Shown one piece after another: positions 21,168 through 34,048 of a DNA stretch of 64,000 nt; position 1 is the first letter of the stretch, and every line of letters starts with the position of its first letter. The stretch lies in NCBI GenBank assembly GCA_021234155.1, contig JAJEKV010000016.1, positions 18,284,698 through 18,348,697 on the forward strand, read 5' to 3'. The translations under genes were made by a program, and so were the position numbers. The DNA comes from Isoetes taiwanensis. Taxonomy: Eukaryota; Streptophyta; Lycopodiopsida; Isoetales; Isoetaceae. The notes below the pieces were generated by a model. That model made no database searches. It was not told where the DNA came from and saw only the letters and a list, made by a program, of their open reading frames with translations.

Positions 21168-22912
21168 TCTTGCAGGGAGTGACTAGAAGAATCAACAACT
21201 TGCTTATTTTCCCCAAGGTAGCATTGGCACTAATTTGTAAGCAGTTTTTAGAATAGAAAAAATTAGAAATCTTCTGTTTCATTAGCATTGGATTCTAATT
21301 TCTAAGCAGTTTTTAGATTGTTTGATCCAGCGACTTTTGTTTGCATATCCATTCCATCGCATGCTCTTATACCTAATCACAATAGCAATCCGGAAATGTC
21401 ATCTTTGCCGTGTTGGGATTGCAAGCAGACAACCATCTCTAAAGCTGGTACTTAATCTTCCTTTGTTGCATAATTCGTAAATTGTAGAGAAAGGTCCATG
21501 TCCTTTGCATGTGCAACTATGCACAAAAGCCCGATTTTCCATGGTAATATAATGGAAAAAGATTATGGCAAGAAATGATCAAGCGACAATTGTAAATAGG
21601 CCTTCAATTGGAGTTACGAAGGCAGAAAATTTGTAACTATAGTATTTAAAGGGTCTAATTCCATTTGCATGTTAGCCTTCACCTTACATCTGAGGGAAAA
21701 GCTGTCAGTCCAAAAGATTTTCCACACTCTTTCTACCTAATTATGATACACCTCCACGAGACAACCTTCTCTTTGTTGCTATATTTTTTTTAGTTAGACT
21801 TCCTGATATACGTGTAGTTTCTTTTCAATTCTTTTCACATATACTTCCAGATGTACTTGCAGTTTTTTTTCTTTTCCTATTGCTGTATTTTGTACTCGCC
21901 TTGCAGTCATATTGTGACTTCTTTATTGCAGATCATAATACATCACAATATTCAAAATTTTATCTCTTTATTGGAGATAAGCTTTTATGTATTGAAGGAG
22001 CTAGAGCATGCCACTAGAAGACTAAACCTGAAGGCTCTGTTACGAGATTTTACAGAGCAAATCATTTGCCTAACAAATCATATGAGGTGCACCCTGGACT
22101 ACCACAGTCGCTGAATTCGTCGATCCTACGACCCAGATCGTATGTTGGGGCCTCTGGGCACATCTCGTTTCGCTTATAGTCATTTATGATTGGAGGCGCC
22201 TATGATTTTGAAATATAAAATACAATTTCACCTAAGGTTTTGAGGGAATATCAAATCTCTATTTGCCTAAGATTTTAGAATATGAAATACGGGGGTTCGA
22301 ACCTCTATCAAAATAGACCCAGTGAGCGAATGTGATTATTTTTTATCTTGAATCTATGTTTTTTTATAACAAGCTATTCAATTGTTTTAGGGATATATAG
22401 TCTATAGTTTCAGGAATTGTTATCAAGGGAGATAAAAAGAAAATAGGGCGATCAAATGTAGTAGGATAAAATATTAAATAGTAAGATATTCACAGGATCA
22501 AGGAATGTTGGTAGCAGTGCGCACATGCCCATTGCTCTAAGTCTATTGCCCTATGGGCCAACTAGACTAAAAAAATCTTTAGTTGTCTTTTATCTTAGAA
22601 GCAATTCTGCATATACTTAGAAACATCTTGATCTCTTCCAACAAATTCTTTGAACATGATTTCAGTAAGAAAATTGACATGTGTATAGAGTGGTTACCTA
22701 GATATGTGAATAGAAGCAACATGTAAATTGAATTGAATTTTGTTTCCACGGAGATCAGATAGCCTATGAGACTCAAACAACGAAGAGCAGCCAACCTATT
22801 ACTTTACAGGATTAAAAAACCTTTGCATTGAAGGGTTTTCGAGGGAAACCTTAATATAATAGGTCTGTTGATGAACTGTACATTTGTACATTTATTCCTA
22901 TCAATGTAATAA
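21168..22912. other. Intergenic, no gene seen
   Basis: Host DNA following the outer retrotransposon. Only short frames without recognisable domains are present. Confidence 0.55.
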
Positions 22913-25210
22913 TCAAGGACATATTTGAGCCCTATATCCATTATATCCCAAGATGTAAGATGCTAGTGTGCCCACTGTGGGTGTGTTCATCATTACACAT
23001 AATGGTTCATCAGGTCCGTGTCGTGCTATTATATGTGAGTACACGTATCCACAATACGTGGTAGTAATGGACTCCACAAAGGCATTTGTATGTTTGCACC
23101 ACTTCAATATATTGACCTTGATAAGCGAAGCAAGGCTGCCTCTGTTGCCTAGAGGATGACACCAGGAGAACTTTGGTTTTGGCCAAATTGACACACATTC
23201 TAGTGGTCTACCAGAAAGTGCTCAAGGCATCCAGATGCTATTGGATACTCACTGAGGTTTAGGCTAAGAGATCCATGCATCTCCATATATTAGCTGCCAG
23301 ATGATGTAATGAGAAACTCTGACCACCCCATGCACAAGCCAATCCTCGAGTTGGTCAATGTATAACCAAAACATCGTAGGAGAGAGTGGGCACCCTTAGC
23401 AGACTCTAATACTATTGGGATAATCATTTATGAGGGGGGCATTTGTGCTGAGCATGTTTCATAGAGTATATATATGGCATTCTATAACTCAGAGGGACTC
23501 AAGAATCCATCTACCTTTCCCATAGGTTCTCCCTAGGGATCATGTCAAAAGCTTTGATGAGGGCCACAAAATATGGATCTTATCACCCATTTCTGATGTC
23601 TTCTTAAGGTATGCAATATGAAGATATGGTCTATGACTGAATATTTGGGCCTAAGATCTACTTTGCAAGTGTGTGTACCTCTGGTTCCTTTGTCTATACC
23701 ATCAATTTTTGCTAAAAAATATCGGCTATCAGTTTTACCAACAACGGGATGACCATGATTGTGTGGTAATTAGCAGGGCATTGTGGATCTCCTACCTTAT
23801 GTATTGAAACCACTCGGCTGATGGTAAGAGCAGAAGTCCTTCCAGAAGGGCTCTGTTGGACAGACTGGAAGAAGAGGGACAATATGTGGTCCATTCCATT
23901 ATAATAGTTTTGCTTGCATGCCATCTAAATATGCAATCTTGCCATTTGTAAGATGTTGCAAGCCTTCAGTGACATCTGCCTCTATTATAACTAATGTTGG
24001 GACTGGCTTTGTTGGCATCTCACTTCGCATACTACTAAGATCGTAGATCTGCACCAAATATTATTTCCACTGCCCTTGGACGTTTCCAGTAGGTTGCATT
24101 TGCATGGGTCTCTGCAACACTCTTCTCCAACTGGGGTGATGATCAAGAAGGTTTTTCTACTGATATTTTGCCATATACCATACCTTCTTGCCCGGACAAA
24201 AGTTTTATAGTGTTTGATCGTTTGTAACCTAAGAGTGGAATCACTCACTAACATGAGCTGGTGCTTAAGCTCCTAGAATTGAACATCAAACCAGTTGTTT
24301 TGAGGAAAGCATGTTGGACACAAAGTCCTTCTTGTGCATTGTGCCATTTAAAAAGGACTGCGACCAATTGATCAGTTTGTTGCTCCAAGATGGAAAGTTG
24401 TAGAATTCCATCTTAACTCTTCAGATAACATCTTGGTAAACGAGTCTCCCTGATCATAATCCCGTTGAAGTTGAGGTATGTGGGAGTGAGCTTTGTAGTG
24501 AATTTGCACAAGCTGCTAGGCTACCTCCAAGAAGATGGATTCATGATTTGAATCTACCTCCTTATTCCTACTGTTACTTGCAATAGTTCACAAGGTGCAA
24601 GTCTTGCTCTATCACAAGCATATAATCGATAATGATGGATCAAACCCCTCTCCCGATTCTCACGTCTGCAAGTGTAGTGGGAGGAGAATGACCATTGTGT
24701 GAGACCATTGCAAATGAGCAAGTCGAAGATGTTGCACATCTGAAGCAACTGTCTTTCAAATTGCGTGATAGGATGATCCTCGTCAACAAACATGCGTGGC
24801 CAAGAGTCCTTTATTGTCTGGAGTTGCAACATGTCATCTGCCAGAGGATGTTAAAATCTCCAATAAGCATCAAATGTCCTAGCTGTTTGCGCTATTGAAT
24901 GCCATCATATAGATCCAGCCTGTCAACATCTGAATGCTTATGATAGAACTTTGAATCTGCATGTTGGAAGTAACATGCAGCGGCAAAAAGGATGTTTGTC
25001 ATCTTGGCTCTGCCCTCCTATCCACATTTAGCAATTGTATTTGTCTGCTTTATGGAGGGAAACTGAAGGTGCCATTGTTTTCTTATAATAACAGGCTATT
25101 CTACTATATCCCCACATTTCATTCAAGCCCCATTTTGGCAAATTCATCTCCATTTCTGTAGATTGAAGTCCAGCCATTACAATAAGTACTTCAAAACTTT
25201 TTTCCGTCAC
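22913..25210 (-). pseudogene. Decayed non-LTR retrotransposon (LINE), endonuclease and RT
   Basis: Minus-strand fragments appear in the correct order for a LINE ORF. The endonuclease part is at 24554-24832 (FERQLLQMCNIFDLLICNG, the C-terminal half of an APE-type endonuclease). The RT start is at 23712-23924 (VVSIHKVGDPQCPANYHTI, then VIPLLVKL). At about 23510-23590 is KAFDMIPRENLWER, at about 23330-23390 GCPLSPTMFWLYIDQLEDWL, and at 23010-23198 CVNLAKTKVLLV and YKCLCGV, where family members have GLxVNxxKTK. Stops and frameshifts are frequent, and the FADD catalytic motif is not recognisable. An old, inactive copy. Confidence 0.85.
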
Positions 25211-25809
25211 TATCTGTATGCCACACTAGCCTTATGCACATTCTTTGACCAAATGGGCTGACAATTGAAGACGATGCTCATCCTTTTCTGTTTTGTTTAC
25301 TTTAATCAGTCTCAATCTCTGGAGGTGATAATATCTCCACCCATAAGCGACAACATGTTAAAGCTAAGCTTTCAAATGGTAGGAATAGCTCTGGTGTATA
25401 ATGCATGTTGTCATATGTTTATGGTATGCTTACTTAGCTGTGAATTGTCCCCCCTTACCCCCCTCCTCCTTCTTTTTTTCTGCCTTATAGTTTCTCAACT
25501 ACTTTCTGCAGTAGAATTAGACCTTGAGCTTGAATCTAAATCTTCAGAATTGGAGCTTAGATGCTTGTGACTTCTATGCTTGTGTTTTGTGATTTTATTT
25601 TCTACATTTCTTATGACCAAAATCAAGACGTTGAAAAAGATTCATTTCACTCTGAATATGTAGCATAATAACAGGGGGTTTTCTTTGTGTTTTTGTACGC
25701 TTTTCACTAAGGTTTTCCTATGATTTCGTGATGTATTCAAATGGATGTACTAATGCGTACATCTAGAGTGCACCATTTCTGAGCTATTGATTTTAGCCTT
25801 TTTTTTTCC

Positions 25810-25923
25810 AATGGTCAACAACCAATGGCTCACAACAAAAGCACTTTTTTTGTGCGTGTGGTGCATAATGGTCAACAACCAATGGCTCACAACAAAAGCC
25901 CTCTTTTTGTGTGTGTGGTGCAT
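25810..25923. repeat. Tandem duplication, 57 bp unit
   Basis: Two copies of a 57 bp unit beginning AATGGTCAACAACCAATGG, each containing a run of T and GTGTGGTGCATAATGG. Non-coding. Confidence 0.8.
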
Positions 25924-26382
25924 AATGGGCACATGAAGGGCTTGAAGGGCGCATGTAGTGCAGTTTCCCCGCCGGCAACACATTTCTTATCATAACTTTT
26001 GATCCAGAGCTCTGTTTGAGATGATTTTTATTGCGTTAGAAAGCTCTCTCCGAGATCTTTTTGATAGTGTATGACATGGATATGTTTGATTAAGTTCTCT
26101 ATGCTAAAACAGCAATTTTTCGGCCGGGTTTGGTAGGCTTTCACATCCTACCAGCTGATTAATATAGGATTGCGCTATTGGATATTGTTTTATGGCTCAT
26201 TCCGAATGAAGGTTGCAAAAAATTACCATGCATTTTTAGATTTTGAGGCAGTTATTAAGCAAATTCCAAGGCTTCTAGATCCTTGTGTTAACAAGCAGAA
26301 AAGTTTCCCACTTTGGTTTCTCACCACAAGAATCCATGGAGGCCAAAGGCTGCTGTTAAATTCCAGTTGAAAAATGTTTGTG

Positions 26383-26604
26383 TATGGGTGTTACAAACTT
26401 TATGACTTTCAGAATAATGGGATCAATCCGCTCTATCTTTATGGTAACTTTTACTTATGTTCTATTTGTTTTATTGTGATGAAATTCAAAAGCTATGGGT
26501 GTTACAAACTTTATGACTTTCAGAATAATGGGATCAATCCGCTCTATCTTTATGGTAACTTTTATTTATGTTCTATTTGTTTTATTGTGATGAAATTCAA
26601 AAGC
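26383..26604 (+). repeat. Recent tandem duplication, 111 bp unit
   Basis: Two adjacent 111 bp copies starting TATGGGTGTTACAAAC, differing at one clear position (TTTTACTTATG against TTTTATTTATG). The unit is a multiple of three, so an open frame passes through both copies, but that frame shows no known domain. Confidence 0.85.
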
Positions 26605-26669
26605 TACAGGTGATGAAAGCCTCAAATGAATTCTAGTTTTTTTCTGGTTTGAATTCTAATTTTTTTGTC

Positions 26670-27167
26670 ACACATAACAACCATTGACATTAACAACCAA
26701 CACATAACTACCATTGACATTAATTAACACAACCATTGGGTCCAACACATTTAAATTAAAATCCGCCTTAAACCCCCTTTGGTTTGGGTGCATATTCACA
26801 CGGGGTGTGACGTAGGGCAGCGAGAGCCCTCATAATTGTATTTTGCACGTACAAAATCAACACCATATAGTATTCCGCTTGAAATTTTATAGTATTTTGC
26901 GAATCTTATTATACAATATAGCAAATTTTGTACTTGCATACCCCACAAACGAGGAACTTTACGTACGGTGTAGATTAAGGAATAAGGGGTGAATATGCCT
27001 ATCCAACAGCTCTCGTTGCCCGGAGTCACCCCCCGTGTGAATATGCACCCAAACCAAAGGGGGTTTAAGGGGGATTTTAATTTAAATGTGTTGGACCCAA
27101 TGGTTGTGTTAATTAATGTCAATGGTAGTTATGTGTTGGTTGTTAATGTCAATGGTTGTTATGTGTT
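26670..27167. mobile_element. Foldback / long-TIR MITE
   Basis: Arms of about 160 bp (26670-26829 and 27009-27167) are nearly perfect inverted copies, both containing CACATAACAACCATTGAC, a TTAAACCCCCTTTGG block and GGTGCATATTCACACGG. The ~180 bp spacer has no coding content. The outer ends consist of short repeats of ACACATAACAACC. A possible 8 bp duplication (TAATTTTT) flanks the structure but is not certain in AT-rich DNA. Confidence 0.8.
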
Positions 27168-27179
27168 GGTTGTTATGTG

Positions 27180-29313
27180 TTGGGGGATTTAATTTTTATA
27201 TGTTGGATGTTAATGGTTTGTGTTGGATGAGAAGATAGACTGCTATGAGAGTTTGCATCGCTTGCAGTACCAAATGTGCTATCAAATTAGAATCTAAACT
27301 ACTGTCAGAAATTGTGCTACTATTACTATTATACTTCTCCTTAGACATGCGGTTGAAACTCTTAGAATACTTTTTCTAACCACTACTTCATTCTTAGAAG
27401 AATACACAAAACCCAGTAGTTGAAGAATTCAAAATTTCGGGCATGCGACTTTCGTTTAATACAATGCTTTGGTGCTTCAATAAATGACTTCACTTGCAGC
27501 TGTTGTGTAGATAAGCCACACATGTTGCCACTCAAAGAGCAATGCCACACATAGTTTGCCAAGAAAGACGCATTTTAAGATCTGGTTGTCTAAAGACCCA
27601 ATTCAATAATGGTTTATCCAATATTTTAGTTCTATAGTTTCAAATACATTTTGAATAGTTTCAAAACCAAAAGGATCAATCAAAACAACAAAATTCGATG
27701 CAATAAAGCTTCAGATGTGAACAAAATAGCCCAGACATGTAAAAAGCTTCAAACCTTCTGGAAATGTACAAACTAATATATAAGAACTTACTTTGCGTTT
27801 ATGATCCATTTTACAACATAGAAGTGAAGTCCTGTAGAATTGACATTGTTCCTTTATATCATTGAAATCATGACGAGTCATAGAAATGATCCTCTGAAAA
27901 TGTGATTTCCATAAAGGGCAAAGAAAGATACTGGTTATGGAAGCATTGAAGTTATTGGTTGTGGCAGGCACTATGCAAATAATTCCATTTGGGAAATAAG
28001 TATAGCGACAAGGCATATCTACAATTACATTTTAGCCATTCCAACTGCATACACAAAGTTTTAGTTTATGACTCCTGCAGCAACTAGATCTCCTCCAACT
28101 ACATAATAATTAAATTCATGACTCACGTGGTCACAATTAGGTTTATCGGCACTATTCCACTGTGAAGCAGAATTCTAGCCAGTGAGCCGATAGAGAGAAA
28201 TGTGTAGCCAAATCCTCTCGATACATTAAAAGGGTTCAGGAGCACTCTAGAACTTTCTAGCCAAGAACCAGAATGCCTATCCTCATCTAGGTAGTCGTCT
28301 TACATACTGAAAAAGGAGGCTCTTTTTTTCATTTATGCATGTGGGATATATATGCATGCCCTAAATCCTAGACCATTCTTTAACATTCTAGAACCAGTAG
28401 GGTTTCAGTAATCTTAACAAGGAAAAAACAAGCATATGTTGAAGAATGGAAGTGTGGAGAGTTGGTTAAGGGGTTGTTGTGGGGGTGATCTAGGATTTTT
28501 GAGGAATGTGGCCACTATGATAAATTTTTTGTAGCTAATTAGTATAGTTGGCATGTTTGATTGACCTTATTTATTGTAGATTCTTAGAAGAGTACTCTAA
28601 TTGGCTCTTAGTAAGTCTGAACAATAGACTCAATAAGCACGCAAAACTTGATATTTTACAAATTAGGTCTAATTTTGCACTTTGCATTGAATATGAAGTG
28701 ACATATACAGGGTACTCTTTAATTGATTCATTAAAAAAATAAAAAATGACTCCTATCCAATTTAGAGGAACTAAAGAAAGCATCAAATTGGTAGAGTTGA
28801 CTTATGACCATCGAATGCCATGGAAAATATCATTTCAGCTTCAATTTAGATGGATAATAATTGGTCATTGCCGAATTGATGGAAGGTCATGACATCACTT
28901 CAAGAGCGGTTAGTCCAACGGGTGATGGCAATAACATACAAATCTGGTGACAAATATCGACCATTAAGAGGATTTAATTGCTTTTTTTTTAAGTGCATGT
29001 GATTAAAAACCCTAATAATATAACAGAAGAAATATAGAAGAGGCCAAGACCTTTTACTACCCCCTTCATTAGATGAACATGTTATTGACAATGGTGGATC
29101 TTGAATTCCTCATTTCACCATGAACATGCAAACATGTAATAATTAAATTTCATGGCAGATATAAATGTGATAATTACAACCCAAATCCAACCACTATGGA
29201 TTTGATTGACTCAAATGTGATAATTAAGAAGGCTGCAACTGCTTGTACAATCTCCATTATGGGCTTAAAGGAAGAAGTTGGTGCATACGTTAATTCTTGG
29301 AGATCTACGAGTT
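27180..29313. other. Intergenic, no gene seen
   Basis: AT-rich sequence on both strands with only short frames and no recognised domain. Confidence 0.55.
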
Positions 29314-29868
29314 CATTAGAGGTAATTTGAGATCTCATTTTGTCCCATTAAGGGATGCTTAAAAAGCCACATCAGCTTTTTAAACTGTCCAATAAGAGAA
29401 GAGCTCCAGTGTATTTTATTCCAGTATTATGTGGCAGCAGTAATTAATGCAGTTCTAGCTAACTTTTGCACTGTCATTTTTCTACTATAACTTTTGATCA
29501 AAAACTCCGATTCGAACACTATTTGTGGCAATGTATTCGTCTCCTCAAGATCTTTCTAATGACAACCCATTGTTATATCTTTTGGGATGTAAATATATAA
29601 GAAAAGAGCAAAAAACTATATTTTTTAAGGTTAACACATATGGCTTGTATTGAAATACATCATAACCATATATCACTTGAAAGATCTTTTCATTCTGCAT
29701 CTAATGCAACAAACGCCGCAGCATTTTCATGAGTAGATCAAAAGTTATAGGGAAAAAACGACAGCAATGAAGTTGTTAATGCTGCATTAATTGCAGTTTG
29801 ATGTAGAGTACTCATTCTATTGGAGGATTCTTATGGGGACAAAAGGAGATCTCAAATTACCTCTAATG
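29314..29868. mobile_element. MITE-like element, 555 bp
   Basis: Terminal inverted repeats of ~34 bp: CATTAGAGGTAATTTGAGAT followed by CTCATTTTGTCCC on the left, and the same inverted on the right with one or two changes. No coding capacity. The target duplication is not clear. Confidence 0.7.
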
Positions 29869-30015
29869 TACAGTGTTCAACTAGTACATGAGAAGGTTGT
29901 GAGAAGGTTGAGATCAACACGTGGATAATTATTTAACACAATGGATGCATCTTTTATTTTGCTAGCCAAGTGTAACTATTAGACCTCTCCAACAACAAGC
30001 GTCATAAATATGGGT

Positions 30016-30213
30016 CAGTGTCGTGTTAGAACTATGGATATCTCCATAGCATATTTTAATATATCCTTGGATTCTGGCGATGTGTTAGAACCATGGTTCC
30101 TTATATAAGATATTTTGGCAACGTGTTAAAACCATGGTTCCTTATAAAAATATACTGACATTTTTTTTTAGGTCTTAGATTTTTAGCTTTCTCGTGGTTC
30201 TAACACGACACTG
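30016..30213. mobile_element. Small inverted-repeat element, ~200 bp
   Basis: 17 bp inverted ends CAGTGTCGTGTTAGAAC. The interior has two tandem GTGTTARAACCATGGTTCC units near 30079-30146. Probably a small MITE; target duplication not established. Confidence 0.55.
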
Positions 30214-30723
30214 GTAACACAACAAAGGATTATAGGTATTTTTTGATGTTCTTTGGTCTGTAGTAATACGCTGAAAATGCACAGACAAATATCGCAACTT
30301 GGACAATGAAGTAGAGCCTGCTTTTGCACGCGGTTGTCGGTTCTGCTCTTTGTTGCGAAGTGTAAGGCATAGATGACAGTCATAGTAGTACATTCCTCCA
30401 TTGGTGAAGGCCAGTAGGCAGTTTGACGAGTTATTTTTTAGAGAGTCCTTGGTCTTTGGTCCAGTGGGGTAACATACTAGTCCTAAAACAACTACTATGT
30501 CTCAAGTTCAAGATTTGCCAAAGTCGCGCTATATATAGTTCGATCCATGGCTCTGTGAAGTCTTCGTGGACAATAAAACAATATCTATTTGTCTATCCTA
30601 TTTTCATGAGGCCTAGTTGTCGAATTTTGTTAAAATGGTATCTATCTATCCTATTTTGAAGAGATCCAGTTGTCTATTTATCTATCTATCCCATTTTGAA
30701 GAATTTTAAGGAGGCTAGCTATC

Positions 30724-30799
30724 GAAAAAGACCAATAATTAATGATCGACAAACAAGCCATGAAAAAGACCAATAATTAATGATCGACAAACAAGCCAT
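30724..30799. repeat. Tandem duplication, 38 bp unit
   Basis: Two identical 38 bp copies containing GACCAATAATTAATGATCG. Non-coding. Confidence 0.85.
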
Positions 30800-31322
30800 C
30801 AAAAGAGTCTAATATGTTGGTCTTCGTGTATCAGTGTATGGAAAAGTATTTGACATAAATAGGAAAGTTTCTTTCTAGACTTAGGATGAACAGACACCTA
30901 CAAATTTGGACGAAAGTAATAAAGTTTTGGTTTGGAAAATGAACCAAATTTTATTACTACCAAAGTTCTGGTTGCTATCTATAGAAATGACTGGGATAAA
31001 TTCTTATACGTCTTTTTTTTATCGGCCGTATATCCTATTATATTTTAATTAAACAGAAAATTCTGTGAAGTGCCTAAGACTTGAGTCGTGTACGATAAAA
31101 ACTCATTCAATTTAATTCTATTGTGATAATATCAAGAGTTAAAATCGATTGGTTAAATAGTAAAAAGGAGGCGCAGACAGTGCTATTGCCATAGCCAAAT
31201 ATGTGGAGGAGGTGGTAAGCCATCGTGGTAAATGTCGGACGTCGGCATGTTATAGCCAGCCTTAAATGGCAAAAATGCACTGTCCACAAAAATGTCATGT
31301 AATTTTTTTTTGGTGTGGCTAA

Positions 31323-31397
31323 CCACGGATATGCCCGTGGCTATAACATGTCAAAGACACAGATATACCACGGATATGCCCGTGGCTATAACATGTC
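31323..31397. repeat. Direct repeat of a CCACGG/CCGTGG palindrome
   Basis: Two identical 30 bp copies (31323-31352 and 31368-31397), each containing CCACGGATATGCCCGTGG, a short hairpin, then CTATAACATGTC. An inverted GACATGTTATAGCC-like partner occurs near 31240, so the group may be the remains of a foldback element. Confidence 0.6.
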
Positions 31398-31823
31398 GCC
31401 GTCTGATATACGGTGCTCGATAAGTTTAGGAATAGAATAGAATAGAATAGAGGAAGTGGCATGAGTGAGAGTTAGATGACGCCACCAATATTAAATGACA
31501 TATGGCCAAGGAATCACACGTATGCTCCACATACACACGCACAATTAAATTCAGTGCGTGTGTAGTTATGCATACCGGACAGCCGAATTTTAATTCGATT
31601 GATCTCTCTTTTGCGGCAGAACAGAGACATCATATATGTGTCGCTACGCTTTGTATGCTAGAGTTTGCTTGCAAATGCAAAATGGAAGGGGCCCTTTGCA
31701 TTTATGCAGTCAAAGCCTTCCCAATCCATTGAGCAGAAACCTCGAAATTGGGCCCGATTAAACTTTACTCTAATTAGATCTGGAGTCAATTTTTGCAGAG
31801 GAAGGAAGGCCATTAAGTGGAGT

Positions 31824-31830
31824 TATAAAA
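31824..31830 (+). promoter_or_regulatory. TATA box of the CFL1-like gene
   Basis: TATAAAA in AGTTATAAAAGCC, about 315 bp before the start codon at 32142. Spacing would leave a 5' untranslated leader of roughly 285 nt, possibly with a leader intron. Confidence 0.5.
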
Positions 31831-32141
31831 GCCTGGGTCCAGCAGGGTTCGTCGAGCGAAGCGAAAAGAGCTTTGAAGATGACGATGATAGAGAAACTGA
31901 GAAGCAATAATGCCAGCAATGAATGCTTACAACTTCTTCTTCAATTTCGTCCACCAAACCAACATATTTTTTTCTATTTTTACAATTCAGTAAGGTACTC
32001 CAGTCCAGTTTATTTTCTGCAGACAAAGACTGATTTTATTTCCTGCGGACAAAGACTGCCCGGCAATATGTTTCCTTTCCTATCAGCTTCGCCTCTCCAC
32101 TCTATACTTAAGTTTCTGAACTCTTGTGCTGAGGTGAGGCT

Positions 32142-33231
32142 ATGGCGGTTGCCTTGATTGGGATGAATAAGAAGAAGAGGTCTTGGGGTGATGATGAGCA
32201 GAAGCTGTTGGATATGATGATGGGTTATGCTTCTGCTCATCATACTCGTACTCTTGATCTGTTAGGAGGCTCCGTTTCTTCTCCTCAACTTCACGTGGAA
32301 TTGGGCCGAGAACAAGCTATTCCTCTTGGATGGGAAAAGCGACTCGATCTCAAGGTATTTAAGTTAGGGCCTTTCCTTGGGAAATTTCACATGTCATATG
32401 TTCCATAGGATGCTGCCAATCTAGCATGACGTAAAAATTGCTTCTTCTTCTTATTTCACTTGTCATATGTTCCATAGGATGCTGCAAATCTGGCATGACG
32501 TAAAAATTGCTGCTGCTTCTTATTTCACTTGTCATATGTTCCATAGGATGCTGCCAATCTGGCATGACGTAAAAATTGCTTCTTCTTATTGTAGAAACAA
32601 TATGTTTGAGTGCTTTAGTTACTGTAACCCTTTCTTGGCAAATTTCATTGTCATATGTTCTATAGCATGCTGCCATGTGACATGACATATGACATGACAT
32701 GACGTAAAAATTGCTTCTTCTTCTTCTTATCTGTTCTTATCTGTATTGATGAAATGCTAAGTTTGAGTGCTCTGGTTAGTGCAGTCAGGACGGGTCTATT
32801 TTACCAACTGGAATACAGGCATCACTACCTTGGATGATCCCCGCGAGGCCATGCATGATGCTGTGCAGCCAGCTGAGGAGAGAGGTGTTGATTTGAAGTT
32901 GCAAGTGTGTTTGAAGAAGAATGGTTTGGAAGAAAAGAGCAGGCCAGAATGCCTGTGGCTGCTCAGCTCCAATCCAAGTTCAAGGCAAGAGGCTGTTGAA
33001 GATGTAGCCTCAGATGCGGTCTTCATGCTCACCGGCTGTAAAAGATGTCTCATGTATGTCATTATCTCCCCTTTAGACCCCAAATGCCCCAAATGTGGCA
33101 GCAGCCTCTTCCTCGATTTTCCTGCTTCCAAGAAATGCAAAGTCCAACCATGCTTGCCCTCCACAAACAAACGTCCTTCCCCCCTTCATCAACCACAATT
33201 CTGTAAGTTCATTGAACAATCACAGATGTAG
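32142..33231 (+). CDS. CFL1-like WW-domain protein (two exons)
   Basis: Exon 1 is 32142-32354 and exon 2 is 32785-33231, joined across a 430 bp phase-0 intron with consensus borders (CAAG/GTATTT and GTGCAG/TCAGG). The product is 219 residues. Residues ~62-91 are a WW-like domain (LGWEKRLDLK, then SGRVYFTNW and DDPR); the second Trp is replaced, as is common in CURLY FLAG LEAF 1 proteins. The C-terminal region has GCKRCLMYV and KCPKCGSS, the paired CxxC block also found in the CFL1 family. CFL1 of rice and Arabidopsis represses cuticle formation by binding HD-ZIP IV factors; a similar nuclear regulatory role is inferred here. The splice joins the WW domain exactly, which strongly supports the gene model. 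The first in-frame ATG after the TATA box region gives MAVALIG. Confidence 0.88.
32385..32720 (+). repeat. Intronic 69 bp tandem repeat
   Basis: Three copies with a 69 bp period start at 32385, 32454 and 32523 (TTTCACWTGTCATATG ... CATGACGTAAAAATTGC). A degenerate fourth lies at about 32642-32720. All are inside the single intron of the CFL1-like gene and each carries a TGACGT core. Confidence 0.85.
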
Positions 33232-34048
33232 AACTTTTTTTATACAACATGCATACAATATTTATACAAGATACATACAGTGACATTGATTATCTAAAGT
33301 CATGACTTGTTGCTATTGATTATCTAAAGTCATGACTTCTTGCTGTTTATATTTATTCACATAAGCTTTATTTATTCACATAGAGAACCAAGGCATGTAT
33401 ATTTGTGCAAACATACTAGTGCACATACAATACAACATAGCCATACCGCTGCTACATTACATGCATACTAACTACAGATGTCAACACAACGACACAAAAC
33501 AATATATTTACATCCCACGTCTTGCCACCTGCTCCCTTCACCCCCTCATGCCACGCATATGCCGTCGCCTCATGCCCTCCATCTTTCGCAGCTCTCGCAT
33601 CATGACACCTCTTGTCATATTCATTGCGCTCACAGCATGCCTCTCTCCCTCTGAGACGCATGCAGCTCCTCCAACTCAAGCGAATTGACCACCTCTTGCA
33701 AGTAATCTAGAAGCTGACTGAGGCATAGGCGCACATTCCTAACAGCTATAGAAATAGTTCGACACAACAACTCCAAATCCATTAAGTGCTAACCTATTTG
33801 CCCTTTATGTATGTTAAGAGCATTTCTTCTAATGGATGTAGCTGCGTTCCCATCATCCCCACTACTCTCATCAATAACCACAAATTCTTGGGCTGCCACA
33901 GGGCGGTCTTGCTGCCCCTCATCGCCCACACGACTCTGTACAAATCCTACAAAAGCAGAAGAACATAGCGACTATCAGATATTGAAACAATAGATGCAAG
34001 CTTTAACCTAAAGTTGAAGCAATACTTTGCATGCACTTAACACAAAAC
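33232..34048 (+). other. 3' flank of the CFL1-like gene
   Basis: No gene seen. A 30 bp direct repeat (ATTGATTATCTAAAGTCATG, at 33285 and 33315) lies in the probable 3' untranslated region. Confidence 0.5.

Noticed and set aside
26374-26613. 79-residue frame with an internal 37-residue repeat
   Set aside because: Reflects the 111 bp duplication; no evidence of coding.
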